Below are positions 1-5,587 of a DNA stretch of 5,587 nucleotides, in pieces. Position 1 is the first letter of the stretch. Each line of letters opens with the position of its first letter. Position numbers and translations under genes: made by a program. The notes beneath the pieces are model-generated. The model searched no databases. It had not been told where the DNA came from and saw only the letters and a program-made list of their open reading frames with translations. This DNA comes from an uncultured Bacillota bacterium (GTDB lineage: Bacteria; Bacillota; Clostridia; Peptostreptococcales; Anaerovoracaceae), in the NCBI GenBank assembly GCA_959606705.1, contig CAUHLX010000191.1:1-5587 (forward strand), given 5' to 3'.

Positions 1-66
1 CAGCAGGGTGCCCATCGCCCCGTCAAATATTAAAATATCGTGTTTTAACCGTTCGCGTATCTCCAT
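1..66 (-). CDS. Homocysteine S-methyltransferase domain protein, N-terminal fragment (probably MetH-type methionine synthase)
   Basis: Only the first 22 codons are present; the gene runs off the left edge. The start ATG occupies 66-64 on the minus strand, and the peptide contains ILIFDGAMGTLL. That string is typical of the first strand of the homocysteine-binding (beta/alpha)8 barrel in MetH and related homocysteine methyltransferases. These enzymes move a methyl group onto homocysteine to form methionine in the cytoplasm; MetH takes it from 5-methyl-tetrahydrofolate through cobalamin. The start lies 5 bp beyond the stop of the COG1915 gene, which implies co-transcription. The nearest Shine-Dalgarno-like site, AAAGGA at 81-86, lies inside that gene with a rather long 14-nt spacing, so translational coupling is plausible. 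A metF gene two positions upstream in the same operon favours MetH over a betaine- or S-methylmethionine-dependent enzyme. The cobalamin domains that would settle this lie outside the window, so I give no symbol. Confidence 0.8.
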   Translation of the reverse strand, partial: MEIRERLKHDILIFDGAMGTLL

Positions 67-71
67 ACTCG

Positions 72-1169
72 CTACGAAATTCCTTTCTCTTTCATCAGGC
101 AGACCAGCTTATACAGGAAGTCCTGGATGTTGGCCACGATCGTGGTGACCTCCAAGGTCCCCCGGTCTCTGATTTTGTTCAGCACAAATTCACTGACATC
201 TACCGCGTAAATGTAGACCGGCCGCACCTTTCCCTCGCTGACCACATAGGAAGGGGTCAGATTGCCCGTGGCGATGGTGTGCAGCTGCGTAGCCAGACAC
301 ACGATGGTAGTGGCCTTTTCCGTATGGGCGCGCATTTTATCCTGCACGTCCGAGGTGTCGCAGTTGACCTCCGGCAGAGGGCCGTCGTCTCGAATAGAAC
401 CGGCCAGCACCATGGGAACGTTATTTTTAACGCAAGCGTGAATTAAACCATTCTCGATGCCGCCCTCTTCGATGGCCTTCTCGATGGAGCCGGCCCCCGC
501 GATGCGATTGAGCGCGTCCAAGTGACAGTAATGTCCGTTGGGCACATTCTCATTGGTGCTCAGATTCTGGCCCAGCGCGGTGTTGAATAGAGCCCCCTCC
601 AAATCGTGAGTCGCCACCGCGTTGCCGCCGAACACCGCATGGCAGCAGCCGCTGCCCACTATGTATTCCATGGCTTTTCGGGAACCCGCGTCAAAGATCG
701 CCGCCGGCCCCAGCACCCAGATGATGTGTCCGTGATCTCGATCGTGAGCCAACAGCTCCACCAGCCGGTCGTAATCGTTGGCAAAGGAGGTTTCTCTGGA
801 ACGCCCGCTGCGAAAGGCGAAGGCATCCAAAGCCCCCGTCTCGTCCACAAAGCCGGTGTTGTGCAGATAAATCCCCTCACTCCCGTCGTCCGATCGTCCC
901 AGAATGGCGATTTCCCCCGCTTTCAGGCGGCGAAACTCCTTTGATTCGAGACTCCCGTCGGGATGGATCACCGGCACACAGTCCATTCTGGTCCTGCGGA
1001 TCAGCTTCCACTCTCCCTCGATCTTAAAGTATTCCGGATACATGGAAGTGATGTGAAAGCCTTCGGGCGCCACACCATCGCGTTCCACCGCCGCAGTCTT
1101 CACATTCGGCGCCAGCAGAAATTTTTCCTGATTGAAATCAGGTTGATTGTATTTGGGCAGTTCAAACAT
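72..1169 (-). CDS. COG1915/TIGR00300 family protein (LOR/SDH-like), candidate NAD-dependent ornithine cyclodeaminase
   Basis: A 365-residue soluble protein with no signal peptide or membrane segment. It matches what I know of the COG1915/TIGR00300 family, found in archaea and as the C-terminal half of cyanobacterial AgrE/ArgZ arginine dihydrolases. Family signatures are CCHAVFGGNAVATHDLEGAL (175-194), NGHYCHLDALNRI (211-223), VLAGSIRDDGPLPEV (254-268), LATQLHTIATGNLTP (292-306) and DRGTLE (335-340). Residues 1 to about 120 correspond to the LOR/SDH-like N-terminal domain. Relatives are reported to convert ornithine to proline plus ammonia using bound NAD. That role here is inferred from family membership. 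No arginine dihydrolase domain is fused to it. I chose ATG at 1169 because GAGAGAG (1176-1182) lies 6 nt upstream and the protein opens with MFELPKYNQ. An in-frame GTG at 1211 also has a strong Shine-Dalgarno site and would add 14 residues. The gene sits between metF and a homocysteine methyltransferase gene, so a role linked to one-carbon or methionine metabolism remains open. Confidence 0.85.
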   Translation of the reverse strand: MFELPKYNQPDFNQEKFLLAPNVKTAAVERDGVAPEGFHITSMYPEYFKIEGEWKLIRRTRMDCVPVIHPDGSLESKEFRRLKAGEIAILGRSDDGSEGIYLHNTGFVDETGALDAFAFRSGRSRETSFANDYDRLVELLAHDRDHGHIIWVLGPAAIFDAGSRKAMEYIVGSGCCHAVFGGNAVATHDLEGALFNTALGQNLSTNENVPNGHYCHLDALNRIAGAGSIEKAIEEGGIENGLIHACVKNNVPMVLAGSIRDDGPLPEVNCDTSDVQDKMRAHTEKATTIVCLATQLHTIATGNLTPSYVVSEGKVRPVYIYAVDVSEFVLNKIRDRGTLEVTTIVANIQDFLYKLVCLMKEKGIS

Positions 1170-1241
1170 AATTCGCTCTCTCTTTTCACACAAGAATAGG
1201 CTTGGAATCACGAAATTTCCTTTTATCAAGCCTTGACGATA

Positions 1242-1270
1242 ATTTTATCACACCCGGGCCCCCCGCGCAA
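1242..1270 (-). promoter_or_regulatory. Possible internal promoter upstream of the COG1915 gene
   Basis: On the minus strand, an extended -10 element TGATAAAAT (TAAAAT at 1242-1247) follows a weak -35 TTGCGC (1265-1270) with a 17-bp spacer. The -35 matches the consensus at only three of six positions and the spacer is very GC-rich. The TGn extension could compensate. A start here would give a leader of roughly 65 nt before ATG 1169. The site would let the COG1915 and homocysteine methyltransferase genes be expressed apart from truA-yhbY-metF. It is a pattern match only. Confidence 0.3.
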
Positions 1271-1273
1271 CAA

Positions 1274-2155
1274 TCAGCCTTGCAGCTTTCTGATGTTTTC
1301 AATATTATTGAGGATTCTTCTGGCGGTCCCCGACTTATTCATCGTATAAAGGTGGATTCCTCTCACGCCCCAGGCCATCAGATCGATGATCTGTTCGATG
1401 GCGTAAGCCTCTCCGGCCTCCTTCAGCGCCTGGGGGTTGTCCGCGTAGCGGTCCAGCATGCGCACCAGCTTGGCCGGCACACTGCAGCCCGACAGCTTGG
1501 TCATTCTCAGAATCTGATTGCGGTTGAGCACCGGCATAATCCCGGCGGAAACGGGCAGATCGATTCCCGCCAGCTCCAGCTGCTCCATGAACTTGTAAAA
1601 CAGCTCGTTATCGAAAAACAGCTGAGTGATTAGGAATTCCGCGCCCGCGTCGGCTTTCTTCTTTAAATGGAGAACATCCCGCACCTTGTCGGGACATTCC
1701 ACGTGCCCTTCGGGATAGCAGGCGGCGCCCACGGAAAAGCCTCCCGCCGCCGCCACATCCGGAATCAGGTCGCTGGCGTGAACGTAAGCCGGATTTTTCG
1801 GCAGTACGAAATCAGGATCCGCCGGCATGTCCCCCCGCAGAGCCAGAACGTTTTCGATTCCGTTCTCCTTAAGCCGCCCCAGATGCTCCGCCACCTGTTC
1901 TCTGGTGGACGCGATGCAGGCCAAGTGGGCCAGACTTTCGATGTGATGTTCATTTTTAATATGGGAAGCGATCTCTACCGTCCGAGAGCGGGTCCCGCCG
2001 CCGGCTCCGTAAGTCACGCTGATAAAATCCGGACACAGGTCCGAAAGCTCGTCAAGAGTATTGTAAACGGTCTCGATGGGCGCGTCCGCCTTAGGTGGAA
2101 ACACTTCCAGCGAAATCACCGTTTTCTTCTGTTCGTAAATCTCTCTGATCTTCAT
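1274..2155 (-). CDS. metF: Methylenetetrahydrofolate reductase MetF
   Basis: A cytoplasmic flavoprotein of 293 residues, close to the usual length for bacterial MetF. It reduces 5,10-methylene-tetrahydrofolate to 5-methyl-tetrahydrofolate, the methyl donor for methionine synthase. Visible family motifs, running through a single TIM barrel, are SLEVFPPK (15-22) with the catalytic-type Glu17, VTYGAGGGTRSRT (47-59), ALRGDMP (105-111) with the substrate/flavin-contacting Asp109, QLFFD (178-182) and a C-terminal HLYTMNKS. The open frame extends 46 codons further upstream, but that part is basic, unlike MetF, and overlaps yhbY. ATG at 2155 has an excellent site, AAAGGAAG at 2161-2168, with 5-nt spacing. 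It follows yhbY by 13 bp and precedes the COG1915 gene by 104 bp. No metV (the zinc-containing partner of acetogen MetF) is adjacent, so the electron donor is unknown. The downstream homocysteine methyltransferase is the expected consumer of its product. Confidence 0.95.
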   Translation of the reverse strand: MKIREIYEQKKTVISLEVFPPKADAPIETVYNTLDELSDLCPDFISVTYGAGGGTRSRTVEIASHIKNEHHIESLAHLACIASTREQVAEHLGRLKENGIENVLALRGDMPADPDFVLPKNPAYVHASDLIPDVAAAGGFSVGAACYPEGHVECPDKVRDVLHLKKKADAGAEFLITQLFFDNELFYKFMEQLELAGIDLPVSAGIMPVLNRNQILRMTKLSGCSVPAKLVRMLDRYADNPQALKEAGEAYAIEQIIDLMAWGVRGIHLYTMNKSGTARRILNNIENIRKLQG

Positions 2156-2168
2156 AGCTTCTTCCTTT

Positions 2169-2462
2169 CTATTTCGGCAGCACGATCTCCGGATGCTCCT
2201 TAGATCTCCGATACAGGGTGAACCGATGGCCGATGGCCTGCACAAACTCGGCGGAAAGCTCTCCCGCCAGCTGATTCGCCGCCTCCTTGGCATCCAGCTC
2301 GCAGCCCTCCTGCAGCTTCACTTTGGCCAGCTCCCGGGCCGTGAGAACCCGGTCCAGCTCCATGCGGACGTTTTCCGTAATCCCCGATTTCCCCAAATAT
2401 ACCACCGGCTCCAGCTCGTGAGCCAAGCTTCTCAAATAACTTCTCTGCTTTCCTGTCAGCAT
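2169..2462 (-). CDS. yhbY: Ribosome assembly RNA-binding protein YhbY (CRM domain)
   Basis: A 97-residue single-domain protein matching the YhbY family across its length. It opens with LTGKQRSYLRSLAHELEPVV, followed by the RNA-binding loop GKSG (residues 24-27, the GxxG signature of CRM domains), and ends with GHRFTLYRRSKEHPEIVLP, as expected for a complete member. YhbY proteins associate with pre-50S ribosomal particles in the cytoplasm; the exact role is poorly defined. The ATG (2462-2460) overlaps the end of truA by 7 bp in an ATGCTGA arrangement. AGGAG at 2471-2475 inside truA, with 8-nt spacing, supports this start and suggests translational coupling. In many Bacillota yhbY sits near obg or nadD-yqeK-rsfS rather than behind truA, so this placement is less common. 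Confidence 0.93.
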   Translation of the reverse strand: MLTGKQRSYLRSLAHELEPVVYLGKSGITENVRMELDRVLTARELAKVKLQEGCELDAKEAANQLAGELSAEFVQAIGHRFTLYRRSKEHPEIVLPK

Positions 2463-3295
2463 GTCATATTCTCCTCTCTATTTTTAAAGGCGTCCGCTTG
2501 TGAAAGCATTCGCTCTCGTTCATAGTAAATCTCCATCAGATACAGACCCTGGGGCGGCGCCGTGTGCCCCGCCTTCTTGCGGTCCAGGCTTTGAAGAATT
2601 CCCGGCACCTCCTCCGGCGCTCTGCGTCCCAATCCGATTTCCACCAGGGTGCCGGTCAAGATTCGTACCATATTATAAAGAAATCCGTTTCCCGTCACCG
2701 CGACGGAAAGCTCCGGACCTTCGGCCGGATCACGGAATACGGATAACCCGTAAATCGTCCGCACCGTATCTTCCATCTCCTGGCCTCCCGCGGCCATAAG
2801 GCTGCGAAAATCGTGAGTTCCTGTAAAATAAGCCGCAGCCTGCCGCATGGCCGCCACGTCCGGTTCTCCCCGAAGCTGATAGCTGTAATACCTGCTGAAG
2901 GGGTCCGCTTCGCCTCCCGTTCGCAGCTTATAAATGTAGGTTTTGCCCACGGAGTCGAAGCGGGCGTGAAATTCCGGCGGCACCTCCCGGACTTCTCGGA
3001 TTCGAATCGGCCCCACGCCTCGAAAATGACCGCTCCCCGAAAGCAGGTTGTTGGCAGCCTCTTTGATCCGCTCCGTGGGAATGCGGAAGTCCCCCGCAAA
3101 GCTGGCCCTCTGGCCATAGGCGTGGACTCCGGCGTCCGTGCGGCTGGTCCCCGATATGCTCACCGGCTGCGCACATAAAATCGAAAGCACCCGTTCCACT
3201 TCTCCCTGCACGGTTCTCTGGGAAGGCTGGCGCTGCCAGCCGCTGAAATCCGTTCCGTCGTATTCGATTGTAAGCAGTAAATTTCGCACCGCCAT
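2456..3295 (-). CDS. truA: tRNA pseudouridine synthase A (TruA)
   Basis: A 279-residue TruA, slightly longer than the typical 245-270 because of a polar tail. The enzyme isomerises uridines 38-40 in the anticodon arm of many tRNAs to pseudouridine. Motifs seen are LTIEYDGTDFSGWQRQP (8-24), the catalytic block GTSRTDAGVHAYGQ (49-62) with nucleophile Asp54, the FHARFDSVGKTYIYKL stretch, GTHDFRSLMA, and NGFLYNMVRILTGTLVEIG near the C-terminus, which includes the conserved motif contacting the substrate. The last 20 or so residues (ERMLSQADAFKNREENMTC) are charged and probably not part of the core. They also encode the Shine-Dalgarno site and start of yhbY. ATG at 3295 is supported by GGGAG at 3304-3308 with 8-nt spacing and by the MAVRNLLLTIEYDG start. 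It is the first gene of the minus-strand cluster, directly behind a good promoter. Confidence 0.96.
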   Translation of the reverse strand: MAVRNLLLTIEYDGTDFSGWQRQPSQRTVQGEVERVLSILCAQPVSISGTSRTDAGVHAYGQRASFAGDFRIPTERIKEAANNLLSGSGHFRGVGPIRIREVREVPPEFHARFDSVGKTYIYKLRTGGEADPFSRYYSYQLRGEPDVAAMRQAAAYFTGTHDFRSLMAAGGQEMEDTVRTIYGLSVFRDPAEGPELSVAVTGNGFLYNMVRILTGTLVEIGLGRRAPEEVPGILQSLDRKKAGHTAPPQGLYLMEIYYERERMLSQADAFKNREENMTC

Positions 3296-3324
3296 GTCTT
3301 TCTCTCCCGTTTTCCTATCCTATT

Positions 3325-3353
3325 AGATTATCGCAGATGAACGGTCAGGTCAA
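3325..3353 (-). promoter_or_regulatory. Sigma-A-type promoter for the truA-yhbY-metF operon
   Basis: Read on the minus strand, -35 TTGACC (3348-3353) and -10 TAATCT (3325-3330) are separated by exactly 17 bp. The -35 matches consensus at five of six positions and the -10 at four of six, including the key A2 and last T. Transcription would begin near 3318, giving a leader of only about 20-25 nt that just holds the truA ribosome-binding site. That leaves no room for a riboswitch or attenuator ahead of truA. Confidence 0.7.
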
Positions 3354-3457
3354 CCAAAACCAGAGGGTTTCGACAAAATTCCGCCCATTTTCTTCATGTG
3401 TCCCCGATTTATGGCGAAACATTTCCGGTATTCTGACATTTTCTTTGAGTTTTTTCA

Positions 3458-3486
3458 TTTACTTTTGTCCACTTCCATCATACAAT
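3458..3486 (+). promoter_or_regulatory. Sigma-A-type promoter for the hybrid sensor kinase
   Basis: TACAAT at 3481-3486 is a strong -10 element (five of six matches). TTTACT at 3458-3463 is a moderate -35 (four of six) with a 17-bp spacer in an AT-rich stretch. The predicted start near 3493 gives a leader of about 28 nt before ATG 3521, enough for the AAAGGAAGAGAG ribosome-binding site at 3506-3517. It points away from the truA promoter, making the 3296-3520 gap a divergent promoter region. Confidence 0.55.
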
Positions 3487-3520
3487 TAAATACAGACTGT
3501 CACACAAAGGAAGAGAGATT

Positions 3521-5587
3521 ATGAAACGAATCAGTTCACTTACGATTCTTATTTTTTTCGCCGCCCTGTTCCTCATTATGAACACCATGGGTGTGTTTCA
3601 TTACAGGGACACCGTTTTGCTCTGCGAAACTCAGAAGGACAGCATGTTTAACTTGAATCTAAAATACGACACGCTGGTCAACCATCTGAGAAACAACGCC
3701 AACCTGTATCTGTTGACCAATGATTCCCGGTACTACACGCAGTATAACATCTTGATGAATGATTTTACCCGGGAAAACAACGTCAATCTGGGCTATCGCA
3801 CCTTTACGGAAGAACAGGCCACACAAAAACTGAAGGCGGTGGACCCCACACGGGAGTTTACTTTGAAATCACAAGTCAGCTTCCTGGCCTTTAACCAAAA
3901 AGAGGCCGAGCTTTACCGGAAATACCTTCATTCCATTAACTCTTTGATCGATTCCATTCAGCTTGCTCTCGAAACCAAGGACACCTCGATCTTTCTCAGC
4001 AGCGAATTCGCCTTGGATTACACCGCGCAGAACGAGTCGATGACCAAGCTGATGCGAAGCTATATCGAACGGCTCAACCGGCAGGAGGATTCCACTCTGA
4101 TGAATCAGAGGATTCTGGAAGGCACCATGATCTTCGTCACCTGTCTAGTCATGGGCATGGCGGTGATCTGTTTCTATCTGCTGATGAAGGAAAATCGCTC
4201 CAACTCCTATTTTCGGCGGCTTTACACCACAGTGGTGGAAAACATCAACGTCGGTCTGTGCATTCTGGACAAGGACGGCCGTTTCGAATACGTCAATCCG
4301 GCGTATCAGCACATCATGGAGAACGATTCCAATTACAAGGGACTGCGCCCCTATGATCTTCTGGGCTCGGAAGTGGAAAAAATCATCAATATCCCGCCCG
4401 GCGGATTCCGTGCCAGAGAAAGCGGCAATCAGCAGATGGAGGTCCATGGGGAGATCAAGGAAATTCAATTCGAGCACTTCACCATACACGTACAGCAGGA
4501 TTCCAAAAAATATGTGGATCTGATCACGGATATCACACAGACCGCCAAGCTGGAACGTCAGTTGAAGGAACAGCTGGACGAAATCCGCTACTATTCCGGA
4601 GCCAAGGATTCCTTCATCGCCAACATGTCCCACGAAATCAAAACGCCCATCAACGCGATTCTGGGAATGTCTCATTTTCTGAAAAACACGGAGCTGACGG
4701 AGCATCAGAAGGATCTGGTGGACAAGATCGAAAGCTCTTCCGACGTGCTGCTCTCCATTATCAACGACGTTTTGGATTTCTCCAAGATGAAATCCCGGGA
4801 GCTGACTCTATATCCGACGGCCTTTTCTCTGCTGGATGTGGTACATAGCGTGCGGGACATGTTTCAGGCTCAGATGCGGGAAAAGCATCTGGAATGGAAG
4901 GAATTCGTGGCCGTGGACCCGGAGCTCTGCCTGGTGCTGGACCGCACCCGTTTCCTGCAGGTCCTGGTCAATCTGGTAGGCAACGCCTGCAAGTTTACCA
5001 ATCGGGGGCACATAGCGCTCTCCGTTCACGTAGTGGAGGAAAAAGACAAATCCGTCCTGCTGCAATTTCGCGTGGAAGACACGGGGATCGGCATGCACGC
5101 CAAGGATATGGGAAAGCTGTTCCACGAATTTGAGCAGCTGGAGAATCACCTCAGCAAAAAACACACGGGAACCGGATTGGGACTGGCCATCTGCAAACAG
5201 ATCGTTTCCGCCATGGGCGGAGAAATCTGGGCGGAAAGCGTCAAGGGAAAAGGCAGCCGTTTCTGTTTCACGATTCTCGCGCCCAAGGCCCTGCCTTCGG
5301 AGGTGCTGGCCATTTCCGACCCGGCCTCAAAGCCTCGCCCCAATGGCCAGGGTCAGAGGATTCTGGTGGTGGAGGACACGGAGATCAACGCCGAGGTCGT
5401 GGAAACGCTGCTCAACGAGGTTAACATCGTCTGCGACAAAGCCGGTGACGGGGTGGAAGCGGTGGAGCTGTGCAAAACCCACGCGCCAGATTATTACCGC
5501 CTTATTTTAATGGATATCCACATGCCTCGCATGAATGGTTACGAAGCCTCGGCGGTGCTGAAACAGGATCTGAAGATCAGTTCCCCG
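3521..5587 (+). CDS. Membrane-bound hybrid sensor histidine kinase/response regulator (PAS-HisKA-HATPase-REC), 3' end outside window
   Basis: The frame stays open for 689 codons to the right edge, without a stop. Helix 1 spans about residues 6-27 and helix 2 about 201-222. Between them lie some 175 probably extracytoplasmic residues, predicted mainly helical. A segment there (YLLTNDSRYYTQY, 63-75) resembles four-helix-bundle/CHASE3-type sensors, but I recognise no named family with confidence. A PAS domain follows (about 234-345; VENINVGLCILDKDGRFEYV, NPAYQ), then a short linker and HisKA with NMSHEIKTPINAIL and phospho-acceptor His371. The HATPase domain shows NLVGNACKFTN (N-box, 484-494), DTGIGM (520-525) and GTGLGL (550-555). 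The receiver begins near 612 with RILVVEDTEIN (acidic E618, D619) and has phospho-acceptor Asp665 in LMDIHMP. The window ends before the receiver's conserved Thr and Lys, so an extra receiver or Hpt domain could follow. All catalytic residues visible are intact. The ATG has AAAGGA (3506-3511) 9 nt upstream. The ligand and the target regulator are unknown. Confidence 0.93.
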   Translation, partial: MKRISSLTILIFFAALFLIMNTMGVFHYRDTVLLCETQKDSMFNLNLKYDTLVNHLRNNANLYLLTNDSRYYTQYNILMNDFTRENNVNLGYRTFTEEQATQKLKAVDPTREFTLKSQVSFLAFNQKEAELYRKYLHSINSLIDSIQLALETKDTSIFLSSEFALDYTAQNESMTKLMRSYIERLNRQEDSTLMNQRILEGTMIFVTCLVMGMAVICFYLLMKENRSNSYFRRLYTTVVENINVGLCILDKDGRFEYVNPAYQHIMENDSNYKGLRPYDLLGSEVEKIINIPPGGFRARESGNQQMEVHGEIKEIQFEHFTIHVQQDSKKYVDLITDITQTAKLERQLKEQLDEIRYYSGAKDSFIANMSHEIKTPINAILGMSHFLKNTELTEHQKDLVDKIESSSDVLLSIINDVLDFSKMKSRELTLYPTAFSLLDVVHSVRDMFQAQMREKHLEWKEFVAVDPELCLVLDRTRFLQVLVNLVGNACKFTNRGHIALSVHVVEEKDKSVLLQFRVEDTGIGMHAKDMGKLFHEFEQLENHLSKKHTGTGLGLAICKQIVSAMGGEIWAESVKGKGSRFCFTILAPKALPSEVLAISDPASKPRPNGQGQRILVVEDTEINAEVVETLLNEVNIVCDKAGDGVEAVELCKTHAPDYYRLILMDIHMPRMNGYEASAVLKQDLKISSP

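Noticed and set aside
1170..1273. A SAM (S-box) riboswitch ahead of the methionine-related genes, hinted at by TTATCAAG.
   Set aside because: The match is on the plus strand, opposite to the genes, the rest of the S-box core is missing, and 104 bp is short for riboswitch plus terminator.
1250..1273. A rho-independent terminator after metF formed by the GC-rich block.
   Set aside because: The CCCGGG palindrome leaves no proper loop and is followed in the minus direction by GTGTGATAAAATT, not a U-tract.
1202..2203. Long plus-strand frames opposite metF (143 and 178 codons).
   Set aside because: MetF on the minus strand shows intact family motifs throughout; these are antisense shadows without own ribosome-binding sites of note.
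2156..2293. An N-terminal extension of MetF by 46 residues.
   Set aside because: It overlaps yhbY, is Arg/Ser/Pro-rich and unlike any MetF start, while ATG 2155 has an ideal ribosome-binding site.
4145..4705. A 186-codon open frame on the minus strand, opposite the kinase.
   Set aside because: It lies wholly within the PAS/HisKA coding region, whose plus-strand frame has clear conserved motifs. Its product is low in recognisable features and fits a mirror of biased codon use.
4808..5510. Open frames of 65-126 codons on both strands within the kinase 3' part (for example 5130-5510 plus and 4808-5164 minus).
   Set aside because: They overlap the HATPase and receiver motifs in another frame, and the peptides (many Arg/Ser/Pro repeats) resemble out-of-frame reading of GC-rich codons.
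1..5587. A mobile element, CRISPR array, toxin-antitoxin pair or defence system.
   Set aside because: No transposase, integrase, terminal repeats, regularly spaced repeats or small paired genes are seen. All coding space is taken up by housekeeping genes and one sensor kinase.

Overview
The window looks like chromosomal DNA from an anaerobic, clostridia-type Bacillota (Firmicutes) with G+C slightly above half. This rests on strong purine-rich Shine-Dalgarno sites, closely packed genes, the style of the MetF, TruA and YhbY proteins, and a stand-alone COG1915-type protein. The genus cannot be read from the sequence.

Left and centre (1-3295, minus strand): one probable operon, read from right to left as truA, yhbY, metF, a COG1915/TIGR00300 family protein (ornithine cyclodeaminase candidate), then the first 22 codons of a homocysteine S-methyltransferase gene that leaves the window at base 1. 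A good sigma-A-type promoter (TTGACC, 17 bp, TAATCT) lies just upstream of truA. truA and yhbY overlap by 7 bp, and yhbY and metF are 13 bp apart. The only real break is 104 bp between metF and the COG1915 gene. It holds a possible internal promoter and no convincing terminator. The first two genes act on RNA (tRNA pseudouridylation, ribosome assembly). MetF makes 5-methyl-tetrahydrofolate, and the partial last gene would pass that methyl group to homocysteine to give methionine. The COG1915 protein sits between these two methyl-branch genes.

Right (3521-5587, plus strand): a divergently transcribed membrane-bound hybrid sensor histidine kinase. It has two membrane helices around an unfamiliar helical sensor region, then PAS, HisKA, HATPase and receiver domains. 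It has no stop codon in the window and is cut off inside its receiver domain. The 225 bp between truA and the kinase carries back-to-back promoters.

I see no rRNA, tRNA, insertion sequence, CRISPR array, phage gene or defence system. The points most worth a second look are the COG1915 gene placed between metF and the homocysteine methyltransferase gene, its ambiguous start, and the kinase's sensor domain.
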